Source of the DNA: Verrucomicrobiia bacterium
Lineage (GTDB): Bacteria; Verrucomicrobiota; Verrucomicrobiia; Opitutales; Cerasicoccaceae
Length of the DNA stretch: 64,000 nt
NCBI GenBank assembly: GCA_030432235.1
Contig: JAUIHT010000003.1
Location: 62,001 to 126,000, forward strand
Direction of reading: 5' to 3'
In this document: one piece after another, positions 25,736-34,625 of the stretch
Numbering within the stretch: position 1 is the first letter of the stretch
Layout of the letters: every line of letters begins with the position of its first letter
Position numbers and translations under genes: made by a program
The notes under the pieces: generated by a model
Seen by the model: the letters and a program-made list of their open reading frames with translations, nothing else
Told to the model about the DNA's origin: nothing
The model's database searches: none

Positions 25736-27586
25736 CTATACGCTATGTGTTTCTTCAATTTCATCTAGTAATAAAGTCACCTGACAGTTCTTTGGATCGT
25801 CGGACATTGGTTTTACAACGCAGGGCAACGTTTTAAACAGATTCAGCATAGGCTTGTTATCATTAGCCACCATAGCCCAGAGACGAGTCAACCCGCGCCG
25901 CCTCGCAATCTCCACCATGCGGGCAAAAAGCAGCCGCCCCATGCCGTGACGGCGCTTGCTCTCACGCACGACAAAGGCGCACTCGGCGCTCTCCCCATCG
26001 TCCTCGAGGAAGTACCGCCCGATGGCGTGCAGGCGCTGCATGGGGCCGCGCATCTCGAAGATGCCCAGAGCCAGATCGCGCTCCTGATTGACCCCGGTCA
26101 GCTCGTGCGCGCGCACTCCGGACATACTGGTGACGCGGTAGCCGTAGCGGCGCTGGATCGTGTCAGAAGTGTGCGAATAGAAAAACTCCTGCAGGCGGCG
26201 CTCGTCGGAGGGGTGCAATGGCCGCAAAACGTAGGACTCGCCCGCGAGGGTGACCTTCTGGAATTCCACGCCGCCGATTTCCCGGGTTGGCCGGGGGATG
26301 AGACGCTCGTAGGGCGCGATCAGCTTGCGCTCACGGGCATCGCGCAGGAGGCCCTCGCGAAACTTCGGGTGCGCCACCTGGATCAACTCCAGTACTCGCT
26401 CGCGAATGCTGCGCCCGCGCAGGGTGGCGATGCCGTACTCGGTCACGACAAAGTGTACATCCGCGCGGCTGCAAACGACCCCCGCGCCATCACTCAGAAG
26501 CGAAACGATGCGGGAGGTCACCCCACCCTCGGCGGTGGAGGGCAACGCCAGTATGGGCAGCCCACCGTTGCTCATGGCCGCGCCACGGGTGAAGTCGATC
26601 AGGCCGCCAACACCACTGTAAAACTTACCCCGCACGGTGTCGGCCGCGGCCTGCCCGGTAACGTCCACCTCGACCGCACTGTTGATCGACACCATGTGCG
26701 GATGCTGGGCGATGACCGCGATGTTGTTCGTATAATCCGTGGGCTGGAAACTCATCTGGTAGTTGCCATCGACAAAATCATACAGGGCCTGCGAACCCCG
26801 GGCAAAAGAAGCCACGCTCAAGCCGGTGTTGATGGGCTTGCGGCTGTTGTCGAGCGCGCCGCATTTCATCAGGTCCATGGCGCCGTCGCTGAAAAGCTCC
26901 GAGTGGAAGCCGAGGTGCTTGTGCCCACGCAACGCCTGACACACGCTGTCCGGGACGTTCCCGACGCCGAGCTGGAGCGTCGCGCCGTCCTCCACCAACT
27001 GGGCGACGTACCGGGCAATTTTGCGGGTAACCTCGTCCTCACCTTCGGAGCGCCATTCGGGCAGCTCCTCGTCGGCCTCAAGGAAGAAATCGATGTTTTC
27101 GACATGCACCTCGCACTTGCCCATGGTCCGAGGCATGCGCTTATTGATCTGCGCCACGATGGTGCGTGCGCTCTGCACGGCGGACCGCACGACGTCCACA
27201 CTGACCCCCAGCGAGCACAGCCCGTGATCGTCCGGCGGCGACACCATGATAAGCGCCGCATCCAGCGGCATGACGCCACGCCGGAATAGTGAGGGAATCT
27301 CGCTGAGGAAACACGGCGTATAGTCGGCCTCGCCTTCGTTGACCGGCCCACGCAGGTCGGGATTAAGGAAGAAGGCATTGGTGCGGAAGGTATCCAGGGC
27401 GTCTCTCTCCACCCAGGGCGTGGGACCGAGAGTCGTTATTTGCACCAGCTCGATATCCTGCAAGGCACGCTTGTTTTGCAACATGTGGCGCATCAACGCC
27501 TGCGGGCAGGCTGCCCCCGAACCAATAAACACGCGCCCGCCGGGAGGCGCGATCACCGGCCAGTGTCTGGGCTCAAGGGGCAACAT
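25736..27586 (-). CDS. acetyl-CoA hydrolase/transferase-GNAT fusion
   Basis: Residues 1-430 are a class I CoA-transferase of the acetyl-CoA hydrolase/4-hydroxybutyrate CoA-transferase type: RVFIGSGAACPQAL, VSPPDDHGLCSLGVSVD, the catalytic Glu in INSAVEVDVTGQ and GVGGLIDFTRGAAMSNGG. Residues 450-605 are a GNAT acetyltransferase (YVLRPLHPSDERRLQEFFYSHT, VRESKRRHGMGRLLFARMVEIARRRGL). Such fusions are known and may couple acyl-CoA handling to protein or small-molecule acetylation. It is divergent from queG; no pathway neighbours show the acyl group used. Confidence 0.88.
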   Translation of the reverse strand: MLPLEPRHWPVIAPPGGRVFIGSGAACPQALMRHMLQNKRALQDIELVQITTLGPTPWVERDALDTFRTNAFFLNPDLRGPVNEGEADYTPCFLSEIPSLFRRGVMPLDAALIMVSPPDDHGLCSLGVSVDVVRSAVQSARTIVAQINKRMPRTMGKCEVHVENIDFFLEADEELPEWRSEGEDEVTRKIARYVAQLVEDGATLQLGVGNVPDSVCQALRGHKHLGFHSELFSDGAMDLMKCGALDNSRKPINTGLSVASFARGSQALYDFVDGNYQMSFQPTDYTNNIAVIAQHPHMVSINSAVEVDVTGQAAADTVRGKFYSGVGGLIDFTRGAAMSNGGLPILALPSTAEGGVTSRIVSLLSDGAGVVCSRADVHFVVTEYGIATLRGRSIRERVLELIQVAHPKFREGLLRDARERKLIAPYERLIPRPTREIGGVEFQKVTLAGESYVLRPLHPSDERRLQEFFYSHTSDTIQRRYGYRVTSMSGVRAHELTGVNQERDLALGIFEMRGPMQRLHAIGRYFLEDDGESAECAFVVRESKRRHGMGRLLFARMVEIARRRGLTRLWAMVANDNKPMLNLFKTLPCVVKPMSDDPKNCQVTLLLDEIEETHSV

Positions 27587-27646
27587 TTGCTAATAGTGTT
27601 TTTCAGTTGGCCAGGAAAGGCAACTCGGGAAAGGATACATTAGCCG

Positions 27647-28663
27647 ATGATCGCGAATCATAAGCAACGCTTGCAACTGGAGGCCCTGGCAACGGAGCTG
27701 GGCTTCGAGGCCTTCGGCGTCGCGCCGGTGGAGGTGCCTTTGCGCCGCGAGTACTACGAGCAGTGGATCGCCCGCGGGGAGCACGGCGGGATGTCCTGGC
27801 TGGCCCGCAACAACGACCGCCGTCTGCATCCGGAGAACGCCCTGCCGGAGGCACGGTCCATCCTCTGCGTCGGGCTCAACTACTACCAGCCGGAGCCGGA
27901 ACGCCGCGGCCGCATCGCGAAGTACGCCCTGGGCAAGGATTACCACAAGGTCATTTTGAAAAAGCTGAAGACGCTCTGTGCGCACATGCGGGAAAACTAC
28001 GGCAGCGACCAGCGGCCTTACGTCGACACCGGCCCGGTGCTGGAGAAACCCATTGCGGCCTACGCCGGGCTCGGCTGGCAGGGCAAGAGCACCATCCTGT
28101 TAAACAAAACCCATGGCACCTGGCTCTTCCTCGGCACCATTTTTACCACCCTGGAGCTGCCGCCGGACAAACCCGCCGCCGATCACTGTGGCTCCTGCAC
28201 CCGCTGCTCCGACGCCTGCCCGACCAATGCCATCACCGGACCCTACCAGCTCGATGCCCGCCGCTGCATCTCCTACCTCACCATTGAGCACAAGGGCAGC
28301 ATCCCGGTCGAATTCAGAAAGGCCATCGGCGACCGCCTCTTCGGCTGTGACGAGTGCCTCGACGTCTGCCCCTGGAATCGGTTCGCGCAGACCACCCGCG
28401 AAGCAAAGTTCGCCCCCCTGCCCCACCCGGACGTCGTCGAGAGCCTTTCCTTAACACAGGACGCGTTTGATCAAAAATTCGCCGGGACGCCCATCCGCCG
28501 CCTCGGGCTGTCGAGATGGAAACGAAACGCCTGCGTCGTCCTCGGCAACACCGGTACGGCGGAGGACCTCCCACTCCTAAAAGAAGCCGCCGCCTCTGAC
28601 GACCCCCTCGTGGCTGAACACGCCCAGTGGGCCGTGGAAGAGATAGAATCACGACAACTCTGA
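27647..28663 (+). CDS. queG: epoxyqueuosine reductase (QueG)
   Basis: QueG reduces epoxyqueuosine in tRNA to queuosine using cobalamin and two [4Fe-4S] clusters. The clusters are visible as CGSCTRCSDACP and CDECLDVCPW; the N-terminal FGVAPVEVP, the SWLARN and YVDTGPVLEKPIAAYAGLGWQGKSTILLN blocks are also typical. The C-terminus contains a short HEAT-like repeat (AEDLPLLKEAAASDDPLVAEHAQWAVEEI). The length of 338 residues is normal. queF lies 15 kb away, so queuosine genes are dispersed. Confidence 0.95.
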   Translation: MIANHKQRLQLEALATELGFEAFGVAPVEVPLRREYYEQWIARGEHGGMSWLARNNDRRLHPENALPEARSILCVGLNYYQPEPERRGRIAKYALGKDYHKVILKKLKTLCAHMRENYGSDQRPYVDTGPVLEKPIAAYAGLGWQGKSTILLNKTHGTWLFLGTIFTTLELPPDKPAADHCGSCTRCSDACPTNAITGPYQLDARRCISYLTIEHKGSIPVEFRKAIGDRLFGCDECLDVCPWNRFAQTTREAKFAPLPHPDVVESLSLTQDAFDQKFAGTPIRRLGLSRWKRNACVVLGNTGTAEDLPLLKEAAASDDPLVAEHAQWAVEEIESRQL

Positions 28664-28669
28664 AAAAAG

Positions 28670-28698
28670 TTGATATTCCCAGGTCGGGTACTTATAAA
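28670..28698 (+). promoter_or_regulatory. sigma70-type promoter for the first PEP-CTERM gene
   Basis: TTGATA at 28670-28675 and TATAAA at 28693-28698 are separated by 17 bp. The expected start would be about 45 bp upstream of the GTG at 28751. Confidence 0.55.
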
Positions 28699-28750
28699 AT
28701 AGTTCATTGGCGTCAACGGAGCATGCCTACTCCCAACCACTTCTATCTCT

Positions 28751-29356
28751 GTGAAAATAAAAACCATACTACTCACTGTCGCAGCCAGCAGTCTGTTCCT
28801 CGCGCAAGCAGCCCTTGGGGTCGTCAATGTGACTTTCACCGGCGGCGGAGGCTCCCCTGTCAGCTTCACATTGCCCGAGATTAGCTGGGAAATCACCAAC
28901 TCGGCGGGCTTCAACGGCGCGACCACTTTTGGAATCGGCGTAGATGTCAATCAAACCCCGGAAAACGCTACTTCGGGAGCAAGTATTGGCGGTAATCCCA
29001 GCGCGTGGTCCAGTACGGGCGCCACCACCTTTCCCGGCACTGCTTCGAGCAGCTTTTTTCGCAACAATGACTTCGGCGGGGCCAACGACGGCGGCATCAT
29101 CTGGTTCGGCATGCTCAGCAACCAGGCCGCCGTAAACGGGGAAATCATCACCTACGCCGGTGGCACGCTCAGCAGCGGCAATCTGGTGCCTTACACTTAT
29201 ACCGATGGCGCCTATGACGTCTATCTTATCAGTATCATCAGCGGACAGGCAGTCACCGCGCCTGGAGTGGCCGTGCCCGAGCCCGGAGCCTGCGCCGCGC
29301 TTTTCGGTATCGGCGTGCTGGGGCTCGCCGCTTGGCGCAGAAAAGTTACCAAGTAG
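28751..29356 (+). CDS. PEP-CTERM protein (paralogue 1)
   Basis: The 201-residue protein has an N-terminal signal peptide (MKIKTILLTVAASSLFLAQAALG, GTG start) and the C-terminal sorting region [24 protein letters not shown]: a PEP motif, a hydrophobic helix and a basic tail. Such tails are recognised by exosortase, which is not in this window. After the signal peptide comes VNVTFTGGGGSPVSF, similar to the GG.G(T/S)P(L/V) start of the proteins at 29531 and 41188. Between is a Ser/Thr/Gly/Asn-rich, probably beta-rich body. A surface-exposed or matrix role is inferred from the family. Confidence 0.88.
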   Translation: MKIKTILLTVAASSLFLAQAALGVVNVTFTGGGGSPVSFTLPEISWEITNSAGFNGATTFGIGVDVNQTPENATSGASIGGNPSAWSSTGATTFPGTASSSFFRNNDFGGANDGGIIWFGMLSNQAAVNGEIITYAGGTLSSGNLVPYTYTDGAYDVYLISIISGQAVTAPGVAVPEPGACAALFGIGVLGLAAWRRKVTK

Positions 29357-29530
29357 CCAAGCAGAAGGCGCGCTTTATCATCATAGCGTGCTTGCTGACG
29401 TTGTTCGGCAAAATGCGGGCCATGCACCACTCATGATAAGAAAATAGGTGGAGTAGCACGCCAGGCGGCTTTGGGTTGACGTTCCGACGTTAATCATTAA
29501 TCTACTTACGCAGTACTTGACTGCCCTCCT

Positions 29531-30103
29531 ATGAAAATCAAAGCGCTTTTGCTCTCGGCCGTATGCGCGGTCTCTATTAATATTAGTCACGCCGCCATCG
29601 AGCTCAGTGTAAGCGGTGGAATCGGCACACCACTGACGATCGATATCGTGCAGGGTGACACCTTTACCAGCATCAATTCCAACAGCGGCGACTTCGGCTT
29701 ACTGTTTAAAGATTTCTGGAATAATACCCAATCGTCTTTCGACAACACTTCCACCACGAATACCCTGACCATGACAACGGCAACTGGCCCCTACTCAACC
29801 GGTGCCTTTATTGGCTTTGGTTTCACTGCCAATGACCTCGTCCTGGGCTTTACCGGTACCACCATAAACATCGGAGAGATGCTGACACTCGGCCCGGGTA
29901 CACGAACCACGACGAACAATCTTTCCTTGGACTACACTTCGGTAAATCCCACGGGCGACGTCCTTATTTTTGGCGATACTTTCAACGTCGTATCCGATAC
30001 CCTCACCTGGACAGCCGTCCCCGAGCCCGCGACCACCGCCACACTCTTCGGCCTGGGCATGCTGGGACTGGTCATCTGGCGCAGGACTAAGCGCGCAGCG
30101 TGA
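29531..30103 (+). CDS. PEP-CTERM protein (paralogue 2)
   Basis: A signal peptide (MKIKALLLSAVCAVSINISHA) leads to IELSVSGGIGTPLTIDIV, closely matching the start of the 41188 protein and similar to paralogue 1. The C-terminus is VPEPATTATLFGLGMLGLVIWRRTKR, a PEP-CTERM sorting tail. The body is rich in Thr, Ser and Gly and lacks Cys. It is the middle one of three consecutive PEP-CTERM genes and lies 174 bp after the first, so probably has its own promoter. Confidence 0.88.
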   Translation: MKIKALLLSAVCAVSINISHAAIELSVSGGIGTPLTIDIVQGDTFTSINSNSGDFGLLFKDFWNNTQSSFDNTSTTNTLTMTTATGPYSTGAFIGFGFTANDLVLGFTGTTINIGEMLTLGPGTRTTTNNLSLDYTSVNPTGDVLIFGDTFNVVSDTLTWTAVPEPATTATLFGLGMLGLVIWRRTKRAA

Positions 30104-30178
30104 GGCAGAAAAAAGGATTCGAAGCTTGTCCGTCCGGGCAGGATGGCTAAGCTTAAACGCCTAACTGCTATTTACCAT

Positions 30179-30745
30179 ATGGGATTCTTTAAACGCTTAC
30201 TCGCCACTGCTATCCTGGGTTCGTCCATTGCCTCTGCCGCGATGGAGGTGAGCCTCAACAATAATATACTCACCTTCACCTTTTTGCCGGAGCAATCTGC
30301 GCCGCTGGACCCGGGAGCGGCCTACTACACATCCAGCGACACGGGCAGCCTTCACTTCATTACCTGGACGGGTGGCGACGCGGGCGGCCTTTCCGTGAAC
30401 CTCCCGGTCATTTCCAATACCTTCATCGACAACACCGGAACGGCTGTGGCCGACGGACGCGTGCGGACACTACGCCTCGGCAGCGACAGCGTGGTTCTCG
30501 GCTTTGGCAACACCTTGACGGACTTTACCATCGCAGGCGGTAGCCTGACCCTTGATGCAACCGGGCGCGGCCTTGTCCTGCCGGAGGAAACCGTCTTCGG
30601 GTTCCTCGATGGCTCCAGCTACACCCCGGGCACGACCGGCACCACCGGCGAGCTCATCCCCGTCCCCGAGCCCTCAACCTACGCCGCCCTTTTCGGGCTG
30701 GGCGCGCTGGGGCTAGCCGCTTGGCGGCGGAAGTCAAAAGCCTGA
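30179..30745 (+). CDS. PEP-CTERM protein (paralogue 3)
   Basis: From ATG 30179 the product starts with [26 protein letters not shown] (signal peptide) and ends in [27 protein letters not shown], a PEP-CTERM tail. An upstream ATG at 30143 would add 12 residues. The body is different from paralogues 1 and 2. The last codons (for Lys-Ser-Lys-Ala and stop) are inside the left arm of the 7-bp tandem inverted repeat that follows, so the repeat has reached into the gene end. Confidence 0.82.
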   Translation: MGFFKRLLATAILGSSIASAAMEVSLNNNILTFTFLPEQSAPLDPGAAYYTSSDTGSLHFITWTGGDAGGLSVNLPVISNTFIDNTGTAVADGRVRTLRLGSDSVVLGFGNTLTDFTIAGGSLTLDATGRGLVLPEETVFGFLDGSSYTPGTTGTTGELIPVPEPSTYAALFGLGALGLAAWRRKSKA

Positions 30746-30836
30746 AGTCGAAAGCTTACTGTAACAACAAGCCGTGGCCTCAACGCTACGGCTTTTTCTT
30801 TTGGCTTTCGACTTTCGACTTTAGGCTTTTGACTCC
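30729..30836. repeat. long inverted repeat made of 7-bp tandem units
   Basis: The left arm (30729-30755) and right arm (about 30803-30836) are reverse complements with a single mismatch and one indel over about 26 bp. The right arm reads as heptamers CTTTCGA, CTTTCGA, CTTTAGG, CTTTTGA; the left as AAGTCAA, AAGCCTG, AAGTCGA. It lies between the third PEP-CTERM gene and polX, and encloses a smaller hairpin terminator. Confidence 0.8.
30769..30799 (+). terminator. hairpin terminator inside the 30729-30836 inverted repeat
   Basis: AAGCCGT (30769-30775) pairs with ACGGCTT (30788-30794), followed by T-rich sequence (TTTTCTTTT). It would end transcription of the PEP-CTERM cluster. Confidence 0.6.
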
Positions 30837-30840
30837 GTGT

Positions 30841-32637
30841 ATGGACAAAGCTGGCATCGTCGACATTCTGGAAAGCATCGCAGAGCTCTTGGAGCTGAAA
30901 GGCGAGAACCCCTTCAAGATTCGCGCCTACAGCAACGGCGCCCGCGCCCTGGAGTCACTGGAGAAGGACCTCGGCGAGGTCATCGCGGCGGGCGAGCTGG
31001 GGGAGGTCAAAGGCATCGGCAAAGCCCTCGTGGACAAGATCACCACGCTCTACGAGACCGACGAGCTGGAGTTTTACACCAAGCTGAAAGCCTCCGTCCC
31101 GGAGGGCATGATTGCCCTGCTGGACATCCCCGGGCTCGGCCCGAAGAAAATCAAAAAGCTCCACGACACACTGGGCGTCGAGAGCATTGAGTCCCTGCAA
31201 GCTGCCTGCGAGTCCGGCAAGGTCGCCGAGCTGGACGGCTTTGGCAAAAAGACCGCCGACAACATTCTGCGCGGCATCGCCAACCGTGAGGCCTACGCCG
31301 CCCGCCACCGCTGGTGGGATGCCCACGAAGCCGCCGTGCCCATCCTCGAAGGATTGCGTAAACTCAAGGAAGTCGAGCAGGCCGAGGCGGGCGGTAGCCT
31401 CCGCCGCGGCATGGAAACCGTCGGCGATCTGGACTTCCTCGTCGCCTCCACCACCCCCGGCCCCATCATGGACTGGTTCACGTCCCAGGAGGGCGTGCGG
31501 GAGGTCACGGCCAAAGGCGAAACGAAGTCCAGCGTACGCCTCGACGACGGCCTGCAGGCCGACCTGCGCGTGGTGCCGCCGGAGCAGTTCTTCTTCGCCC
31601 TACACCACTTCACCGGCAGCAAGGACCACAACGTCCGCATGCGCCAGCGCGCCCTTGAGCGCGGCTTATCGTTGTCGGAATGGGGACTTTTTAAAACGCA
31701 GAACGATGAACGCAGAACGCAGAAAAAAGATGGCGAGGAGGAAAAGAAACCCCGTCAGGTCAATCCACATGGTGATGAAAAGCCCGTGGTGGATGCCAAG
31801 AGCGAGGCGGACATTTTTAAAGCATTAGACCTTCGTTACATCCCGCCTGAGTTGCGCGAGGACCGGGGCGAAATCGAAGCCGCCGAGCAGGGCGAGTTGC
31901 CCGAGCTAGTCACCGACGAAGACATCTTTGGCGTCTTCCACAACCACACTACCGCCTCCGACGGGCGCGCCACGCTCGACGAGATGACGCAGGCCGCGCA
32001 GGACCTCGGCTTCGAGTACCTCGGCATCGCCGACCACTCCAAGGCCAGCTTCCAAGCCAGTGGACTCGATGAGGAGCGCCTGGCCGCACAGATCGAAAAA
32101 ATTCGCGCCCTTAACGACTCGGGCAAGTTCACCTGCCGCGTCCTGGCCGGCAGCGAGGTCGATATCCTGAAAGACGGCACGCTGGACTTCGACGACGGCG
32201 TTTTGAAGACCCTCGACTACTGCGTGGTGTCCGTCCACAACGCCTTTTCCCTGAGCGAGGATGACATGACCAAGCGCATCATCAAGGCGCTCGAACACGA
32301 GCATGTCACCATGCTCGGTCACCTGACCGGTCGGCTCCTGCTGCAGCGCGAGCCCTACGCGGTCAACATCCCCAAGGTCATCGACGCCGCCCTGGCCAAC
32401 GGCAAAATCATCGAACTGAATGCCTCTCCCTGGCGCCTGGATATGGACTGGCGCTTCTGGAAGAAAGCCGCCGAGCGCGGCCTGCTCTGCGCCATCAACC
32501 CCGACGCCCACGCCACCGACCAGTTGAAATACTACCGCGCCGGAGTCCTCACCGCCCGCAAAGGCTGGCTAACGAAAGACAACATCCTCAACTGCCGGAA
32601 GCTGGCGAGCGTGCTGGAGTATCTCGGGCTGGGCTAG
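30841..32637 (+). CDS. polX: DNA polymerase X/PHP family protein with a heptamer-encoded insert
   Basis: The 598-residue protein starts [37 protein letters not shown] and has helix-hairpin-helix motifs ([28 protein letters not shown]), the nucleotidyltransferase [19 protein letters not shown] with its DxD metal ligands, and a C-terminal PHP phosphoesterase domain ([17 protein letters not shown]). Such PolX proteins act in gap-filling DNA repair. Between polymerase and PHP domains, near residue 285-300, a 35-bp run of AACGCAG-type heptamers encodes a polar insert that is not part of the family pattern. A longer frame back to 30721 is a continuation through the repeat and is not used. Confidence 0.9.
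   Translation: MDKAGIVDILESIAELLELKGENPFKIRAYSNGARALESLEKDLGEVIAAGELGEVKGIGKALVDKITTLYETDELEFYTKLKASVPEGMIALLDIPGLGPKKIKKLHDTLGVESIESLQAACESGKVAELDGFGKKTADNILRGIANREAYAARHRWWDAHEAAVPILEGLRKLKEVEQAEAGGSLRRGMETVGDLDFLVASTTPGPIMDWFTSQEGVREVTAKGETKSSVRLDDGLQADLRVVPPEQFFFALHHFTGSKDHNVRMRQRALERGLSLSEWGLFKTQNDERRTQKKDGEEEKKPRQVNPHGDEKPVVDAKSEADIFKALDLRYIPPELREDRGEIEAAEQGELPELVTDEDIFGVFHNHTTASDGRATLDEMTQAAQDLGFEYLGIADHSKASFQASGLDEERLAAQIEKIRALNDSGKFTCRVLAGSEVDILKDGTLDFDDGVLKTLDYCVVSVHNAFSLSEDDMTKRIIKALEHEHVTMLGHLTGRLLLQREPYAVNIPKVIDAALANGKIIELNASPWRLDMDWRFWKKAAERGLLCAINPDAHATDQLKYYRAGVLTARKGWLTKDNILNCRKLASVLEYLGLG
31695..31729. repeat. heptamer tandem repeat inside polX
   Basis: Five units of 7 bp in a row: AACGCAG, AACGATG, AACGCAG, AACGCAG, AAAAAAG. 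The frame stays open across it. It has the same 7-bp period as the intergenic inverted repeats at 8.9 and 30.7 kb. Confidence 0.8.
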
Positions 32638-32754
32638 AAGTGTGAAAGTAAAGAAACGGCGTAATAGCCCTCTTGCATCGGCACCAAGAAAAACCACATC
32701 TCCAAGCCTTCTAAAGGCTTGCGCAAACTGAAAATGGATACGATATAAGGCATT

Positions 32755-33774
32755 ATGTCTGGCGACTTGCCAAATACTACTGATTGGCTGCCGAAAAAAA
32801 CCTCCGATAGCATTGCGAAGGTTTTTCTGAATACCTGCAAAAATGTAGAGAAGGAACTACTGCTGAGACGCGCCTATGAAATGGAGTCTGGCGTTACCCC
32901 ATTCGACTCGGGTATTGCGTTTGAAGAAATCTTCAGGGAAGCCCTCAGTAAATTGCTCCCTAAACGCTACACGATTGCCTGTGGCACAGTGAATGATTCC
33001 AAAGGGTTTACCGCCGGAGACTGCGATGTCCTAATCTTTAATGACCTTTGGTTTTCAAAGGTGAAGGATTCTTTGGTTAAAGACTCTCGAAAAGTTATCT
33101 ACCCAATCGAAGGCATCTATGCGGTAGGTGAAGTAAAGCAGACACTGGGTAAACGCACTCTGGATCAAGCGATGGAAAAACTAGTCACTTGTCATCGCCT
33201 CCATCGCCCAAGAACAATGATGGATCGTACAGTAGAAAATCGAGAAGGCTCCAACTGCACACATGGATTGAGCAACCCGCTTTACTCGTTTGTATTTGCT
33301 GGTGGATTGGAGAAAGGAACGAGTATGGATGACTTAGTAGATCGTTTTGTCCACACCAATAGGTTGTTGAAGCGACTGGAAGTAATAAGATGCTTTTGTA
33401 TCTTAAACGAAGGCTGTCTTTATTGGAGTTGGTTTGATAGCGACGCAAGAGAGCTACGACCTGCATTATTCATGTTAGAAGACCTTTATGATGCTATAGT
33501 TCCTAGCTATGCGGTTCATAATGAACGCAACCCAGCTTTTCTGAGTCTTGTGATGAATCTTTTCTTGCACCTATATAAATCCGTCCTGGCACCAGAAGAT
33601 TGGGCAGTTAGCTATTCCTACAGCAGAGATAACCCACCCGACATAAAGGTTCCCAAAAGCCAAGAGCACTTACTTCCTCCAGATAAAGATTGGCTGGACC
33701 ATTTATCACGCCCTTGTGAACAAAAACATAGCATAAAAACCCGGGATAATGAGTTTATTCCTTGGCAACCATGA
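32755..33774 (+). CDS. DUF6602-like protein (nuclease-fold candidate)
   Basis: The first half resembles DUF6602: FEEIFREALSKLLPKRYTIACGTVND followed by DCDVLIFNDLWF and YPIEGIYAVGEVKQTL, where the spaced D and E-x-K residues fit a PD-(D/E)xK nuclease core. The rest is not recognised. At 339 residues it is the first of three tightly linked genes with AT-rich composition (one 60-bp stretch is 40% GC, against about 65% in the sdh genes). It overlaps the TcmP-like gene by 4 bp. A restriction-like or defence role is inferred from the fold and context only. Confidence 0.65.
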   Translation: MSGDLPNTTDWLPKKTSDSIAKVFLNTCKNVEKELLLRRAYEMESGVTPFDSGIAFEEIFREALSKLLPKRYTIACGTVNDSKGFTAGDCDVLIFNDLWFSKVKDSLVKDSRKVIYPIEGIYAVGEVKQTLGKRTLDQAMEKLVTCHRLHRPRTMMDRTVENREGSNCTHGLSNPLYSFVFAGGLEKGTSMDDLVDRFVHTNRLLKRLEVIRCFCILNEGCLYWSWFDSDARELRPALFMLEDLYDAIVPSYAVHNERNPAFLSLVMNLFLHLYKSVLAPEDWAVSYSYSRDNPPDIKVPKSQEHLLPPDKDWLDHLSRPCEQKHSIKTRDNEFIPWQP

Positions 33775-34625
33775 AGTACGTTACCCTACCTTCAGCTAGA
33801 ACTATTCCGTGGAAAGGAACGGTTTCTACTCTTGATGGATTACCCGTTCGGGAAAGCGGAGAGTATATCGACCAAAAACATAGTCGCCTTGAATATTACT
33901 CCAACATGTTCGCAGGCGGCATGAAAAACAAATGGCCAAACCGCGTATATTTGGAGCTATATGCAGGCCCTGGGCGCTGTAAAATTCGAGAAACTGGTAA
34001 AGAAGAGGTCGGTTCTCCACTTAAAGTTCTAGATCTTAATTTTACGCGATTTATATTTGTCGAGCGCGAAGAAGCACATGCCCAAGCTCTAGCTAAACGG
34101 ATAGAGAATCACCCAAGAGTTGAGGACGTAGAGATTTGGAATGGAGATAACTTCCAGGCTCTCGACCAAATTTCAATTCCTTCAACAAGGACACTTACCT
34201 TTAGCTTTGTCGACCCGACTGGTCTTGTGGAAATTAATCTGATAAAAAAACTAAAGCAAATTGCTGTTAAAGGCGACGTACTCATCAATTTGATGGACTC
34301 AATGGGCATAAAAATGAACTGGCACTATTATCGCAAATCGATCGGTTCGAATTGTAAACTGACACGTCTTCTCGGCTCAGACGAGTGGAAGGAATTCAGA
34401 GATCTAGACAGTCAGCAGGCAAACGCCAAGATACAAGAGTTGTTTAGAGCCAAGCTCGAAGCTTTAGGCTATTTGACTGAGGAATATAATGTTCCCGTCA
34501 TGATGAATGGCAACAATCAGCTTTATCGGTTAGTCTTTGCCGCAGGAGATCAATTGGGCATAAAATTCTGGCGTGCTGCAGTAAAAGGCACTACTCCTCA
34601 GACTGATTTTTTCGATCAACTATGA
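33771..34625 (+). CDS. three-Cys-motif partner protein TcmP-like
   Basis: The region HSRLEYYSNMFAGGMKNKWPNRVYLELYAGPGRCKI and the following FIFVEREEAHAQALAKRI, IWNGDNFQAL, LTFSFVDPTGL match the three-Cys-motif partner family, which has a methyltransferase-like nucleotide-binding core (LELYAGPG as the Gly-rich loop) of unproven activity. Its known partners carry three conserved Cys residues, as the next gene does. ATG 33771 overlaps the previous stop (ATGA); TTG 33762 is another possible start. It is coupled to the radical SAM gene by a second ATGA. Confidence 0.75.
   Translation: MKYVTLPSARTIPWKGTVSTLDGLPVRESGEYIDQKHSRLEYYSNMFAGGMKNKWPNRVYLELYAGPGRCKIRETGKEEVGSPLKVLDLNFTRFIFVEREEAHAQALAKRIENHPRVEDVEIWNGDNFQALDQISIPSTRTLTFSFVDPTGLVEINLIKKLKQIAVKGDVLINLMDSMGIKMNWHYYRKSIGSNCKLTRLLGSDEWKEFRDLDSQQANAKIQELFRAKLEALGYLTEEYNVPVMMNGNNQLYRLVFAAGDQLGIKFWRAAVKGTTPQTDFFDQL

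Noticed and set aside
25946-27289. 447-residue plus-strand frame opposite the CoA-transferase fusion
   Set aside because: Shadow frame without motifs; the opposite strand has clear catalytic blocks.
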